From CAIXQW01 sp046049675 (GTDB taxonomy: Bacteria; Bacteroidota; Bacteroidia; Chitinophagales; Chitinophagaceae), in contig JBJORA010000012.1 in assembly GCA_046049675.1 (NCBI GenBank), forward strand, positions 1 to 64,000: a stretch of 64,000 nucleotides of DNA. Direction: 5' to 3'. This document shows, piece after piece, positions 36,767 through 45,209 of this stretch. A program made the position numbers and the translations under genes. Each line of letters opens with the position of its first letter. The first letter of the stretch is position 1. The notes beneath the pieces are model-generated. The model saw nothing but the letters and a program-made list of their open reading frames with translations, was not told where the DNA came from and did no database searches.

Positions 36767-36819
36767 TGCTATTTCATGATGAAGTACTATCTCATTTTAA
36801 AAAAGGTTTGAAAAATTAG
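36736..36819 (+). CDS. possible leader peptide, copy 4 (27 codons)
   Basis: The frame starts MRKNAANPYTVLFH and ends in TAG after 27 codons, with a basic C-terminus (HFKKGLKN). It is the longest of the leader frames and may be closest to the ancestral gene start. It ends 47 bp before the next gene. Confidence 0.35.
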   Translation: MRKNAANPYTVLFHDEVLSHFKKGLKN

Positions 36820-36866
36820 GCAGCACAAGGAAAGCATACGCGTATTTCACTTATAACGCACAAAGG

Positions 36867-37403
36867 ATGTATAATAAACTAAAATCGAGATCGCTTTTAT
36901 TCTGTTTGCCGCTATTAGCAATAGTTTGTACGGCACAGGCACAGTGTGACTTTTTAATCATAAAATACAACCCTAATAGATGCAATGACTTGACCTTATA
37001 CAATACTTGCCACGCAAGTACATTGAAGTACTTTAATGATAGTTTAGTGAATAAGTTTTTTGTTGACGATGAATACCCTACGGCCTTTGTTCCGACAAGT
37101 GATACTTCTGAATTGTTAGAACTAAATTTAGTCAATGAAATGCTCGCTGAATATTTGCGTAAACCCCCAACACACAACCTTGATAGTACGAACAAATTTT
37201 CCATTGAGTTTATAACAGGGTATAGGGGCAAGGAAAAGAACTATATAAAAATTAGCGGGATTATCAATTGTATTGTTTTCTTGGAAAAGCTGATTGACTA
37301 TTTACAATCCAAAACGAATAATATTTCTGAATTCAACAATTCGCTGTATTATACACAACAAATTTTAATTTATGATATGCTCTGCAAATGTGAAACGCCT
37401 TAA
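36867..37403 (+). CDS. hypothetical exported protein
   Basis: This 178-residue protein has a signal peptide (about 1-25, ending AQAQ) followed by CDFLIIKYNPNRCND and a largely helical body with several cysteines (about 27, 39, 47 and near the C-terminus CKCETP). No family is recognised. It follows repeat copy 4 and is the last of the leader-repeat array. It is convergent with the ABC ATPase gene, the stops lying 8 bp apart. Confidence 0.55.
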   Translation: MYNKLKSRSLLFCLPLLAIVCTAQAQCDFLIIKYNPNRCNDLTLYNTCHASTLKYFNDSLVNKFFVDDEYPTAFVPTSDTSELLELNLVNEMLAEYLRKPPTHNLDSTNKFSIEFITGYRGKEKNYIKISGIINCIVFLEKLIDYLQSKTNNISEFNNSLYYTQQILIYDMLCKCETP

Positions 37404-37411
37404 ACAAAACC

Positions 37412-38113
37412 TTAGCCCTGCGCCATAATCCTCGCCGTAGCCACATCACTTTCAATTACCCCATCGCGCAAACGCACTACTCGCTTGGCATGTGCGGCGA
37501 TGTCTTCTTCGTGGGTTACAAGAATTACGGTATTACCCTTAGCATTGATTTCGCTAAAGATGTTCATAATTTCTATGCTGGTTTTGGTATCTAGGTTACC
37601 TGTGGGTTCGTCGGCAAGAATGATGCTAGGGTTGTTTACGAGTGCGCGCGCAATGGCTACACGTTGGCATTGACCACCGCTTAATTCATTTGGTTTGTGG
37701 TGGGCACGATCGTCTAGTTGTACCTGCTGCATATAGTGCATCGCAATTTCTTCGCGCTGCTTTTTACTTTTGCCGGCGTAGACCAAAGGCAAGGCTACAT
37801 TTTCTAAGGCGCTTAATTTTGGCAAGAGATTAAACTGTTGAAACACAAAACCAATTTCTTTATTGCGCACCTCGGCCAATTGATCGTCTTGCATTTGACT
37901 GACGTTCTTGTTGTTGAGAATATAATTGCCGCCACTTGGGGTGTCTAAGCAGCCGAGTATATTCATGAGGGTGCTTTTGCCGCTACCACTTGGTCCCATG
38001 AGGGCTACATATTCATTGCGCTCAATTTCTAAATTCAAACCCTTAAGCACGGAAATCGTTTGCTTACCTAAGTAGTAATTTTTTATCAGTTGCTGAACAG
38101 AAATAATACTCAT
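37412..38113 (-). CDS. ABC transporter ATP-binding protein, MacB/LolD type
   Basis: This 233-residue ATPase powers a membrane transporter whose permease is not in the window. Motifs are complete: Walker [10 protein letters not shown] (about 40-48), Q-loop VFQQFNLL, signature [10 protein letters not shown], Walker [13 protein letters not shown] and the H-loop VTHEED. The QCQR variant of the signature (usually QQQR) is a small oddity. It lies 3 bp after the sugar reductase gene and is probably co-transcribed, though it belongs to the MacB/LolD/FtsE subfamily, not to polysaccharide ABC exporters. Confidence 0.9.
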   Translation of the reverse strand: MSIISVQQLIKNYYLGKQTISVLKGLNLEIERNEYVALMGPSGSGKSTLMNILGCLDTPSGGNYILNNKNVSQMQDDQLAEVRNKEIGFVFQQFNLLPKLSALENVALPLVYAGKSKKQREEIAMHYMQQVQLDDRAHHKPNELSGGQCQRVAIARALVNNPSIILADEPTGNLDTKTSIEIMNIFSEINAKGNTVILVTHEEDIAAHAKRVVRLRDGVIESDVATARIMAQG

Positions 38114-38116
38114 CGC

Positions 38117-39013
38117 TTATACCTTGTTTTCGCTGGCAAGCTGCTGCACTTTGGCAGATACATACTCGTCAACAGTTGTAAATCTAAAGGTATTGTATTG
38201 CTCGCTGAATTTTATTTTATGGAGGCCACCTCTAAGCGGACGAGCGGCAGGCTGCTGTAGTTCTGCGGTATGCAAAGCTTGCAAGTTGTATTGCGCATTC
38301 GGAAAATACTTGAGTACAGTTAAGGCCAAGTCTACACGATTCATCCAATCGGTGCTGGCAATATGGTAAACACCGCTCTTGCCATCTTGCAATAGCAGCA
38401 ACATCGCTCTTGCAACGTCAAAAGCACAAACAGGGGTCGCATACTGATCGGCTGGCAATTTCAAATTAATGGCTTGCTTGTTTAAAGCTTGCTCAATGAT
38501 GCGCGCTACAAAGTTTTTATTGCGCACTTCATCACCATATACATTAGTAATACGAAGCACTAAGTTGTCCTTACTGTGCTGTAGTACAAGTTGCTCAGCT
38601 TCTAGTTTATGTTTTGCATAAACACTTAGTGGGTTTACGGCATCCGTTTCTAGATAAGGGCCAGCTGCGCCATCAAAAACATAGTCTGTGCCAATATATA
38701 CGAGCTTGGCATTGTACTTAGTGGCCAATTGCAGTAGATTGATGGTACTCTGAACCGTTTTATTGTAACTATCCTGCACCTCTGTTTCGCAGGCATCTAC
38801 ATGCGTCATTGCGCCACAATGCACAATAACAGTAGGCGCAAATTCATCTAGCTTAAAATTATCTGGATGTTGTGGTTCTAGTGTATTGTAATAAACACAG
38901 CCTTCCACAGCATAACTAAAGTAGCTACCAACAACATCAATACCTTGTTGCTTAAAATGCTTGAGTACATTGCCGCCAACGAGGCCGCTTGCGCCACTTA
39001 CAAATACTTTCAT
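38117..39013 (-). CDS. NDP-4-keto-6-deoxysugar reductase, RmlD-like SDR
   Basis: This 298-residue RmlD-like short-chain dehydrogenase has the cofactor motif GASGLVGG (7-14) and the catalytic STDYVFDG-like triad region (IGTDYVFDGAAGPY, then YAKHKLEAE, about 108-140). It is expected to reduce the 4-keto group of a CDP-6-deoxyhexulose made by the upstream dehydratase and epimerase. It overlaps the epimerase gene by 4 bp (ATGA). dTDP-rhamnose is unlikely because the operon makes CDP-linked sugars. Confidence 0.8.
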   Translation of the reverse strand: MKVFVSGASGLVGGNVLKHFKQQGIDVVGSYFSYAVEGCVYYNTLEPQHPDNFKLDEFAPTVIVHCGAMTHVDACETEVQDSYNKTVQSTINLLQLATKYNAKLVYIGTDYVFDGAAGPYLETDAVNPLSVYAKHKLEAEQLVLQHSKDNLVLRITNVYGDEVRNKNFVARIIEQALNKQAINLKLPADQYATPVCAFDVARAMLLLLQDGKSGVYHIASTDWMNRVDLALTVLKYFPNAQYNLQALHTAELQQPAARPLRGGLHKIKFSEQYNTFRFTTVDEYVSAKVQQLASENKV

Positions 39014-39543
39014 TGTTGCTTGTATTGTTCTAAGCTTTGAAAACTATTATCGCGGTCGCTAATGGTGAGCGCCATATCGGGCCACGCGAAATTAAAACTG
39101 TTGTACAATATACCGCTATCATGCTCGGCGCTATACATACCATTTTGCAAGTACAAAGTGGTACTATTGTCTTCTAAGCTCACAAAACCATGCGCAAAGC
39201 CTTCTGGTATATAAAGCGCATTTGCTTTTTCTGCACTTAAAATGCATTGCGCCGTTTGCCCAAAAGTAGGCGAGTGCTGCCTAATATCTAGTACCACATC
39301 TAAAATACTGCCGCTTGTGCAAAGCACAATTTTAGCATGCTCATGCGGCGATTGATGAAAGTGCATACCTCTCAAAACACCTTTGTGGCTTGTACTGTAA
39401 AAACTTTCGCGCACTGTAAAATTGATGCCCGCATTTTGCAAAGTGCTTTCGTGAAATAGCTTCACAAAGCTGCCGCGCGCATCCTGATGTTTATGATGCT
39501 GCAATTGCAATACGCCTGGCAATGTTGTTGCTTCAATGGTCAT
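39010..39543 (-). CDS. NDP-4-keto-6-deoxysugar 3,5-epimerase, RmlC-like cupin
   Basis: This 177-residue RmlC-family cupin epimerises C3 and/or C5 of a 4-keto-6-deoxysugar. Landmarks are DARGSFVKLFHE (about 22-33), the active His region GVLRGMHFHQSPHEHAK (about 58-74), YIPEGFAHGFVSLED and YLQNGMYSAEHDSGI. ATG at 39543 is preferred to 39567 because it starts MTIEATTLPG as in relatives. It lies in an operon with CDP-glucose enzymes, so the substrate is probably CDP-4-keto-6-deoxyglucose. Confidence 0.82.
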   Translation of the reverse strand: MTIEATTLPGVLQLQHHKHQDARGSFVKLFHESTLQNAGINFTVRESFYSTSHKGVLRGMHFHQSPHEHAKIVLCTSGSILDVVLDIRQHSPTFGQTAQCILSAEKANALYIPEGFAHGFVSLEDNSTTLYLQNGMYSAEHDSGILYNSFNFAWPDMALTISDRDNSFQSLEQYKQQ

Positions 39544-40633
39544 CTGCGTCGTTGATATTGGCTTCAAAATAGGTGCGAATTAATTGCAAGCATTTTACGC
39601 TAGCTTCTGCATCGTCTTTGTACCATTGAATGGTATGCTTTATTGCATCGTTTACTGCAAGCTTTGGCTGCCAAGCTAGCTCGTGCTTTATCTTAGTGAT
39701 ATCTAAGGTAAGTGCTTGCGCTTCGTGAGGCTGGTCTGCCGTGCTAATATCTTTCCAAGTGCCGCTGCCCCAAACATCAATGGCTATATCTACTAAACTG
39801 CTTACAGGAATTACATCTGCAGGCACAGGACCAATATTATAAGCTGTGTTATATTTAGTTGGCTCATCGTGCATTTTTGCAGCTAATAATAAGTAGGCGC
39901 CAAGCGGTTCGATTACATGCTGCCAAGGCCTAGTAGCTGCCGGATTACGCAGTTCTATGGCATCGCCGGAGCGAAGTGCTTTTACGATATCTGGTATAAT
40001 TCTATTGTCTGCAAAATCGCCACCACCAATTACATTACCAGCACGCACACTAGCAATGCTTTTGCGATGCTTGTCGTAGTTGGCATTATTAAAGAAAGAA
40101 CTTCTGTAACTTTCAATGATAATTTCTGCGGCAGCCTTGCTTGCACTGTAAGGGTCGTAGCCGCCCAATGCATCGCTTTCTACAAAAGCTTTGCCACTAT
40201 CGTTATTCGCATATACTTTATCTGTGGTGATACAAACGCAAACGCATGGTTTATCCAAAGTGCGGATGGCATCTAATAAATTGGCTGTGCCTTGCGCATT
40301 GACATTAAATGTGTACAATGGTTCTTTATAGCCTCGCAGTACAAGCGGTTGCGCAGCCATATGAAAAATATAATCTGGCTCTGCACTAATTATAAATTGC
40401 TGCACTGCTGGTGCGTCGCATAAATTGTGAAGCACACTTTTTTTGCATATTTGCTCACCATCTATTTGGTTATACAAATCTTCGGGATGCTCGGGTTCTA
40501 AAGCAAAGCCGCTAATATTGGCGCCAAGGTGCTGAAGGATTTGAATCAACCAAGCACCCTTAAAGCCAGTGTGGCCAGTAACCACAACATTTTTGCCTTG
40601 AAAATAAGGTTTAAGATGTTTTACTGTTACCAT
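39533..40633 (-). CDS. rfbG: CDP-glucose 4,6-dehydratase
   Basis: This 366-residue extended SDR dehydratase turns CDP-glucose into CDP-4-keto-6-deoxyglucose using bound NAD+. The Rossmann motif GHTGFKGAWL is at about 19-28, and the catalytic region includes CITTDKVYAN (Thr/Asp) and YSASKAAAE (Tyr/Lys, about 156-164). TGFKGAWL is characteristic of RfbG. The ATG at 40633 is preferred to a TTG at 40642. It overlaps rfbF by 7 bp, so the pathway genes are coupled. Confidence 0.92.
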   Translation of the reverse strand: MVTVKHLKPYFQGKNVVVTGHTGFKGAWLIQILQHLGANISGFALEPEHPEDLYNQIDGEQICKKSVLHNLCDAPAVQQFIISAEPDYIFHMAAQPLVLRGYKEPLYTFNVNAQGTANLLDAIRTLDKPCVCVCITTDKVYANNDSGKAFVESDALGGYDPYSASKAAAEIIIESYRSSFFNNANYDKHRKSIASVRAGNVIGGGDFADNRIIPDIVKALRSGDAIELRNPAATRPWQHVIEPLGAYLLLAAKMHDEPTKYNTAYNIGPVPADVIPVSSLVDIAIDVWGSGTWKDISTADQPHEAQALTLDITKIKHELAWQPKLAVNDAIKHTIQWYKDDAEASVKCLQLIRTYFEANINDADDH

Positions 40634-41400
40634 TTTTTCCAAGCTGGGTTATTAAGCCACATGTGTTCTAACTCTTCTTTGTCACGCATGGTGTCCATGC
40701 ATTTCCAAAAACCACGATGCTTGTAGCCAACAATTTGGCTATCGCGTGCAAGGTCGTACATTGGTTGACGCTCCCACATCACATCATTGGCATCGTCGTG
40801 CAGGTACTTGGCGATGTCTTTGTTTACCACAAAAAAGCCGCCATTAATCCATGTGCCACTATCTGCTGGTTTTTCTTCAAAACTTGTTACTGTGCCATCG
40901 TCCTGCATACCTACCACACCAAAGCGACTAGTAGGTTGCACGGTTGTCATAGTACAAATTTTGCCATGCGCATTATGAAAATCTAATAACGCATTCAAAT
41001 CTACATCGCATACACCATCACCGTAGGTCAACATAAACGTTTCGTTGTTGGTATAGGGTAGTACTTGACGCAAACGACCGGCAGTCATTGTATCTACTCC
41101 CGTATCAATTAATGTTACTTTTAAGTTCTCTTTATGCGTTGTATGCACCTCTACACTATTTGTACTGAGGTCAATCGTGCAATCGCTGTTTAATGCAAAG
41201 TAGTTGGCAAAATAGCCTTTTATAATACTAGCCTTATAACCGCAGCATACAATAAACTCGTTGAAGCCATGGTGTGCATACATTTTCATGATATGCCATA
41301 AAATTGGTTTGCCGCCAATTTCAATCATTGGCTTTGGGCGCAAATGGCTCTCTTCACTTATGCGTGTGCCGAGTCCTCCGGCAAACAATACAACTTTCAT
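40627..41400 (-). CDS. rfbF: glucose-1-phosphate cytidylyltransferase
   Basis: This 257-residue nucleotidyltransferase makes CDP-glucose from CTP and glucose 1-phosphate. LFAGGLGTRISEESHLRPKPM (split across 5-25) is the nucleotide-binding signature, with TYGDGVCDVD holding the metal-binding Asp (about 128-137), then CTMTTVQPTSRFG and WINGGFFV. The length equals the family norm. The ATG at 41400 is preferred to a TTG at 41409. It is the first dedicated gene of the CDP-6-deoxysugar operon. Confidence 0.95.
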   Translation of the reverse strand: MKVVLFAGGLGTRISEESHLRPKPMIEIGGKPILWHIMKMYAHHGFNEFIVCCGYKASIIKGYFANYFALNSDCTIDLSTNSVEVHTTHKENLKVTLIDTGVDTMTAGRLRQVLPYTNNETFMLTYGDGVCDVDLNALLDFHNAHGKICTMTTVQPTSRFGVVGMQDDGTVTSFEEKPADSGTWINGGFFVVNKDIAKYLHDDANDVMWERQPMYDLARDSQIVGYKHRGFWKCMDTMRDKEELEHMWLNNPAWKKW

Positions 41401-41425
41401 TTTTTGCAATATAATATTTTTTAGA

Positions 41426-42634
41426 TTATTCGTGTTTTACTGTGCCGTTGTGAAAATGTGCTAGATACAAAAATTTGTTTTCGTAGTACTTAAACACTTC
41501 ATTGTCGTAGGCTGGCGCAATGCTATAAGGTGTGCAGAAATGCTTATTATTTTTAGATAGATATTTTGCCATAGGCTTGCCATTAGCGTTAAGCAGATGC
41601 GAAAAAAAGTACAAAGCGTCAAAGCCTTTGAACACAATATTACTTGGTTCACTACCCATTTCTGTTTTAAACGTATTTTGTACATACTTCTGCTCGTCGC
41701 GCAAATCTTCTAGCGTATACGCTGTGGTGATATATACATGCATATCGCCAATAAGTTCGGTATTCTTGAGTATTTCCATATCGCGCCACGTTGGCATACC
41801 GTACACAACAATATCGTAGCCTTGCATTCTAAATTCTTGAATGACTTGTAAATTTTGCTCAGCGGCATCAGTACCCAAAACAGCCAATACAATTACATTG
41901 GTGCGTTGCTTATCTAATTTTGGTGCAAGCATTGCTACTGTTAGCACATCGCCTTTAATATTGATCGACTTTGTTGCTTCGCTGCTTGTGCTTACTTCCT
42001 TATTAAAATAGTTCCACGCATTGTTCTCTGCATTATTGCCATCGCGTTTGCAAAAGATAATATTATCAACGGTATGCTTACTATTGATTTGCTTCCTCAA
42101 TTTTTGCATATGCGTTTGCAAACGTGGCTGCAATAATACAAAGTAGGGGTTAGCTTCTTGCTCGCCGTCGTTAGGAGATACTGCGCTTATCAACATTATT
42201 TCTTTGCTCTTGCAAAAGGCCGCAAGTTGCTGAATTTCGGAACCACTTACATTGCCGATAATACAATCTACACTGTCAAACTTTTTGGTTTCTATAAGGC
42301 GTGCTAAACTGAGGTATTTGCTTCGCGTATCATAGACATGTACATCAACCTTAATGCCAGCGCGATTAAGCGTATCTGCCGCCATTTGAATGCCTTTGTA
42401 GAATTCAATACCTGGCAAAGCAAAGTCTGGTATATTGGCCAAGTTTTTTGCCAAATCAAAACTATCGAGATACATTGGCGTTAGTACAGCCACAGTATAT
42501 CGTTCTTTCTTTTGCGCAGGCTTTTCTACAACAATGGTAGATGATTTTGTTTGCGCGCAAAGCGAAGGCATGTGGCAATAAAACAACATTGCCAGTGCAA
42601 AAAGTCTAAAAAGATATGTCTTATTTACTCCCAT
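41426..42634 (-). CDS. periplasmic-binding-protein-like (type 1 fold) exported protein
   Basis: This 402-residue protein has a signal peptide (about 1-27, ending LCAQ) and a type 1 periplasmic-binding fold typical of branched-chain amino-acid receptors: [12 protein letters not shown] (about 48-59), [28 protein letters not shown] and [10 protein letters not shown]. No permease genes are near. In Bacteroidota similar proteins often carry LysM domains, but none is seen here. It overlaps the end of guaA by 10 bp, so it is in that transcript. The ligand is unknown. Confidence 0.75.
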   Translation of the reverse strand: MGVNKTYLFRLFALAMLFYCHMPSLCAQTKSSTIVVEKPAQKKERYTVAVLTPMYLDSFDLAKNLANIPDFALPGIEFYKGIQMAADTLNRAGIKVDVHVYDTRSKYLSLARLIETKKFDSVDCIIGNVSGSEIQQLAAFCKSKEIMLISAVSPNDGEQEANPYFVLLQPRLQTHMQKLRKQINSKHTVDNIIFCKRDGNNAENNAWNYFNKEVSTSSEATKSINIKGDVLTVAMLAPKLDKQRTNVIVLAVLGTDAAEQNLQVIQEFRMQGYDIVVYGMPTWRDMEILKNTELIGDMHVYITTAYTLEDLRDEQKYVQNTFKTEMGSEPSNIVFKGFDALYFFSHLLNANGKPMAKYLSKNNKHFCTPYSIAPAYDNEVFKYYENKFLYLAHFHNGTVKHE

Positions 42635-44160
42635 TCAATTGTTGCTGGTGGTTTACTACTGATGTCGTACACCACGCGATTAATACCTCTTACTTTATTA
42701 ATGATATCGTTACTCACTTTGGCTAAGAACTGATGCGGTAGATAAGCCCAATCGGCAGTCATACCATCTACGCTCGTTACAGCACGTAATGCGCATGTGT
42801 ATTCGTATGTACGTTCGTCGCCCATTACACCTACACTTTGCACTGGCAAGAGAATTGCACCTGCTTGCCATACACTGTCGTACAAGCCTTCGCTTTTAAG
42901 TAGCCCAATAAAAATGGCATCAGCCTCTTGTAGCATCGCTACTTTTTCTGGCGTGATGTCGCTAAGTATTCTAATACCCAAGCCTGGACCAGGGAAAGGA
43001 TGGCGTTGTAAAAACATTTCAGGAATATCTAGTTCCTTGCCAATACGACGTACCTCATCTTTGAATAAACTACGCAATGGCTCTACCAACTGCATATTCA
43101 TTTTTTCGGGCAAGCCGCCAACATTGTGATGGCTTTTAATCGTTTGGCTTGGCCCTTTGGTACTCATGCTTTCAATTACATCGGGGTAGATGGTACCTTG
43201 TCCTAAGAACTTAGCATCACTAAAATGCTTGGCTTCTTCTTGAAACACATCTATAAACAAACGCCCAATCGTTTTGCGCTTTTGCTCGGGATCTTTTTGC
43301 CCAGCCAACTCACGATAGAAAAGCTCTTTTGCATCAACACCTTTTACATTAAGGCCAATCGTTTTATAATTGATAAGCACTTGCTCAAATTCGTCTTTGC
43401 GCAAAAGGCCGTTATCTACAAAAATGCAGGTCAATGCCTCGCCAACCGCTCTATGTATAAGCACTGCAGCAACCGTACTGTCTACGCCACCGCTTAGCGC
43501 CATAATTACTTTACTATCTCCAATCTGCTCCTTTAGTTTAGAAACCGTTTCTTGCACATAGTTGGTTGGTGTCCAATCTGCTGTGCATGCGCACACGCCC
43601 AATACAAAGTTTCTAATAAATACTTTGCCGTGCTCGGTATGTGTTACTTCTGGGTGAAACTGCAAGCCATATAATGGATGTGGTCCACTAAGACATTCGT
43701 ATGCCGCATTGCTAATGCTATCGGTTTTGGCAATAAGGTTAAAATTATTAGGCAGGGCAGTAATGGTATCGCCGTGACTCATCCATACTTGGCTCTGCGG
43801 TTCGATATCTGCTAGCATTGCGCTATTAGCTGCAAGCACTTGTAGTTCGCTTCTACCGTACTCGCGCGTATCGCTATTAGCAACGTTGCCACCGTAAAGC
43901 TTAGCGCATAATTGTGCACCGTAACAAATGCCAAGCACTGGTACTTTTGCATTAATAGCTTCTACATCTACTACAGGTGCATCTGCTTGCTGCACACTGT
44001 AAGGGCTACCGCTAAGAATTACACCGCGTAAGTTGGCAGTGTAGTCTATGGCTTTGTTATATGGTTGGATTTCGCAATAGACATTGAGCTCGCGAATATT
44101 ACGAGCGATTAGCTGCGTAACTTGGCTGCCAAAGTCTAGAATTATTATTTTATCGTTCAA
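42625..44160 (-). CDS. guaA: GMP synthase (glutamine-hydrolysing)
   Basis: This 511-residue enzyme converts XMP to GMP with glutamine and ATP. The N-terminal class I amidotransferase has [10 protein letters not shown] (catalytic Cys about 78) and [14 protein letters not shown]. The ATP-pyrophosphatase domain has the P-loop [12 protein letters not shown] (about 220), and the C-terminal dimerisation domain ends in PATIEWE, the family end. All key residues are present and the length is normal. It is followed by an overlapping binding-protein gene. Confidence 0.97.
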   Translation of the reverse strand: MNDKIIILDFGSQVTQLIARNIRELNVYCEIQPYNKAIDYTANLRGVILSGSPYSVQQADAPVVDVEAINAKVPVLGICYGAQLCAKLYGGNVANSDTREYGRSELQVLAANSAMLADIEPQSQVWMSHGDTITALPNNFNLIAKTDSISNAAYECLSGPHPLYGLQFHPEVTHTEHGKVFIRNFVLGVCACTADWTPTNYVQETVSKLKEQIGDSKVIMALSGGVDSTVAAVLIHRAVGEALTCIFVDNGLLRKDEFEQVLINYKTIGLNVKGVDAKELFYRELAGQKDPEQKRKTIGRLFIDVFQEEAKHFSDAKFLGQGTIYPDVIESMSTKGPSQTIKSHHNVGGLPEKMNMQLVEPLRSLFKDEVRRIGKELDIPEMFLQRHPFPGPGLGIRILSDITPEKVAMLQEADAIFIGLLKSEGLYDSVWQAGAILLPVQSVGVMGDERTYEYTCALRAVTSVDGMTADWAYLPHQFLAKVSNDIINKVRGINRVVYDISSKPPATIEWE

Positions 44161-44195
44161 TAGATATGATGTTCGTTTAATAAAAATGCAATGTT

Positions 44196-44513
44196 CTACG
44201 CTTGCGCAACAGGGCCGTTGAACACCATTGGTAATTGTTGTGTTTCAGTATCCTTGATAGGACCGTTGACGGCCTCAAATTTCTTTACATTATCTGTTAA
44301 TGCACGCATGAGGCGTTTTGCATGTTGAGGCGTTAGAATAATTCTGCTCTTTACACGCGCTTTTGGTGTATTGGGCATAATATTTACAAAGTCAACTACA
44401 AACTCGCCATTGCTATGTGTAATAATGGCAAGATTGCTATAAGTGCCTTCTGCCATTTCTTCATTAAGCTCTATTTGTAGTTGATTTTCAGGTGCTTGAT
44501 TTTGTTGACTCAT
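44196..44513 (-). CDS. DUF3467 domain-containing protein
   Basis: This 105-residue cytosolic protein matches DUF3467: [20 protein letters not shown] (about 10-29), [11 protein letters not shown] and [19 protein letters not shown]. The family is small, widespread in Bacteroidota and of unknown role. The ATG at 44513 is chosen; a longer reading to 44729 is unconserved and crosses a -7 box. It lies just upstream of guaA and may share its transcript. Confidence 0.87.
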   Translation of the reverse strand: MSQQNQAPENQLQIELNEEMAEGTYSNLAIITHSNGEFVVDFVNIMPNTPKARVKSRIILTPQHAKRLMRALTDNVKKFEAVNGPIKDTETQQLPMVFNGPVAQA

Positions 44514-44542
44514 CTTAAATATAAAAATCTCTTGTGGGATGG

Positions 44543-44550
44543 CAAATATA
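44543..44550 (-). promoter_or_regulatory. -7 box TATATTTG for the DUF3467/guaA run
   Basis: On the minus strand TATATTTG fits TAnnTTTG and lies 29 bp before the DUF3467 ATG, which supports that start. No -33 TTG is at the expected distance. Confidence 0.5.
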
Positions 44551-44662
44551 CGCTTTATTGCAGTGCTTTCGGGCTGATTGACAAGGAATTGGCCGTTATG
44601 AAATTGCCAATTTTTGCACACTTGTGTGCATAGAATTGCACCTAGAATTGTTAGAAATTTAG

Positions 44663-44670
44663 TAACTTTG
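44663..44670 (+). promoter_or_regulatory. -7 box TAACTTTG for PspC-like gene
   Basis: TAACTTTG fits TAnnTTTG. The GTG start is only 4 bp further on, so the mRNA would be leaderless or nearly so. The nearest TTG upstream is 24 bp away. Confidence 0.45.
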
Positions 44671-44674
44671 TGAC

Positions 44675-44896
44675 GTGCGTCAGTTACGATACCTATTGGA
44701 GACGAAATTGTTTGGGGTGTGCACAGCACTTGGCGAGCGCTTAGGCATTAGTATTCAATGCATTCGGATGTGGTTTATTTATATAAGCTTCTTTACATTC
44801 GGTAGCCCTGTGATTTTGTATTTCATTTTAGCCTTTTGGAGAAAAATTAGAAATTATATCAGCATGGCGAGAAGGAATCCCGTGAAGTGGGTTTAA
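44675..44896 (+). CDS. PspC domain protein, small
   Basis: This 73-residue membrane protein has a PspC domain: RYLLETKLFGVCTALGERLG (about 5-24) and a hydrophobic helix WFIYISFFTFGSPVILYFIL (about 33-52). Small PspC proteins of this type are common in Bacteroidota and may take part in membrane-stress response. The GTG at 44675 gives an N-terminus MRQLRYLLE that fits the family. Its stop lies in the left end of the large inverted repeat. Confidence 0.8.
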   Translation: MRQLRYLLETKLFGVCTALGERLGISIQCIRMWFIYISFFTFGSPVILYFILAFWRKIRNYISMARRNPVKWV

Positions 44897-45206
44897 AACA
44901 CTCATTCTCTTTCTGTTTCTCCTTCTCATTCTCTCCTCCGCTGACTCATTCTTTCTCTAACACCACAAATCTTTTCTCTCTTTCTAATAGCTTTTCATTT
45001 ATTGCATCTCATTCTCAGGTAATCTTTTGGATATACTAGAAACAGTGCGAGAAACACTGCGAGAGCGAAGTCAGAGCGAAACAGAGCGAGAGCGCTTAGA
45101 GAGCGAGAAACAGAGCGAGAGCGGAGTCAGTGCGTGAAAGAGAGCGAGAGCGAAACAGAGCGAGAAAGAGAGCGAGAGCGAAGTCTGTGCGAGAGCGAGT
45201 GTTTAA
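44892..45206. repeat. long imperfect purine/pyrimidine inverted repeat between convergent genes
   Basis: This roughly 310-bp gap starts with TTTAAAACACTC and ends with GAGTGTTTAA. The left part (44901-44990) is pyrimidine-rich on the plus strand, with words such as CTCATTCTC. The right part (45050-45200) is purine-rich, dominated by GAGCGAGA and AAACAGAGCGAG units. The arms can pair imperfectly to a very long hairpin. It lies between the convergent pspC and thioredoxin-fold genes and takes in the pspC stop. No gene or CRISPR spacing is seen. Confidence 0.75.
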
Positions 45207-45209
45207 CCA

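Noticed and set aside
44513..44729. N-terminal extension of the DUF3467 protein
   Set aside because: It is unconserved in look, crosses a -7 box and overlaps the divergent pspC start.
45050..45200. CRISPR-like repeat array
   Set aside because: Units are short, overlapping and irregular, with no unique spacers of constant length and no cas genes nearby.
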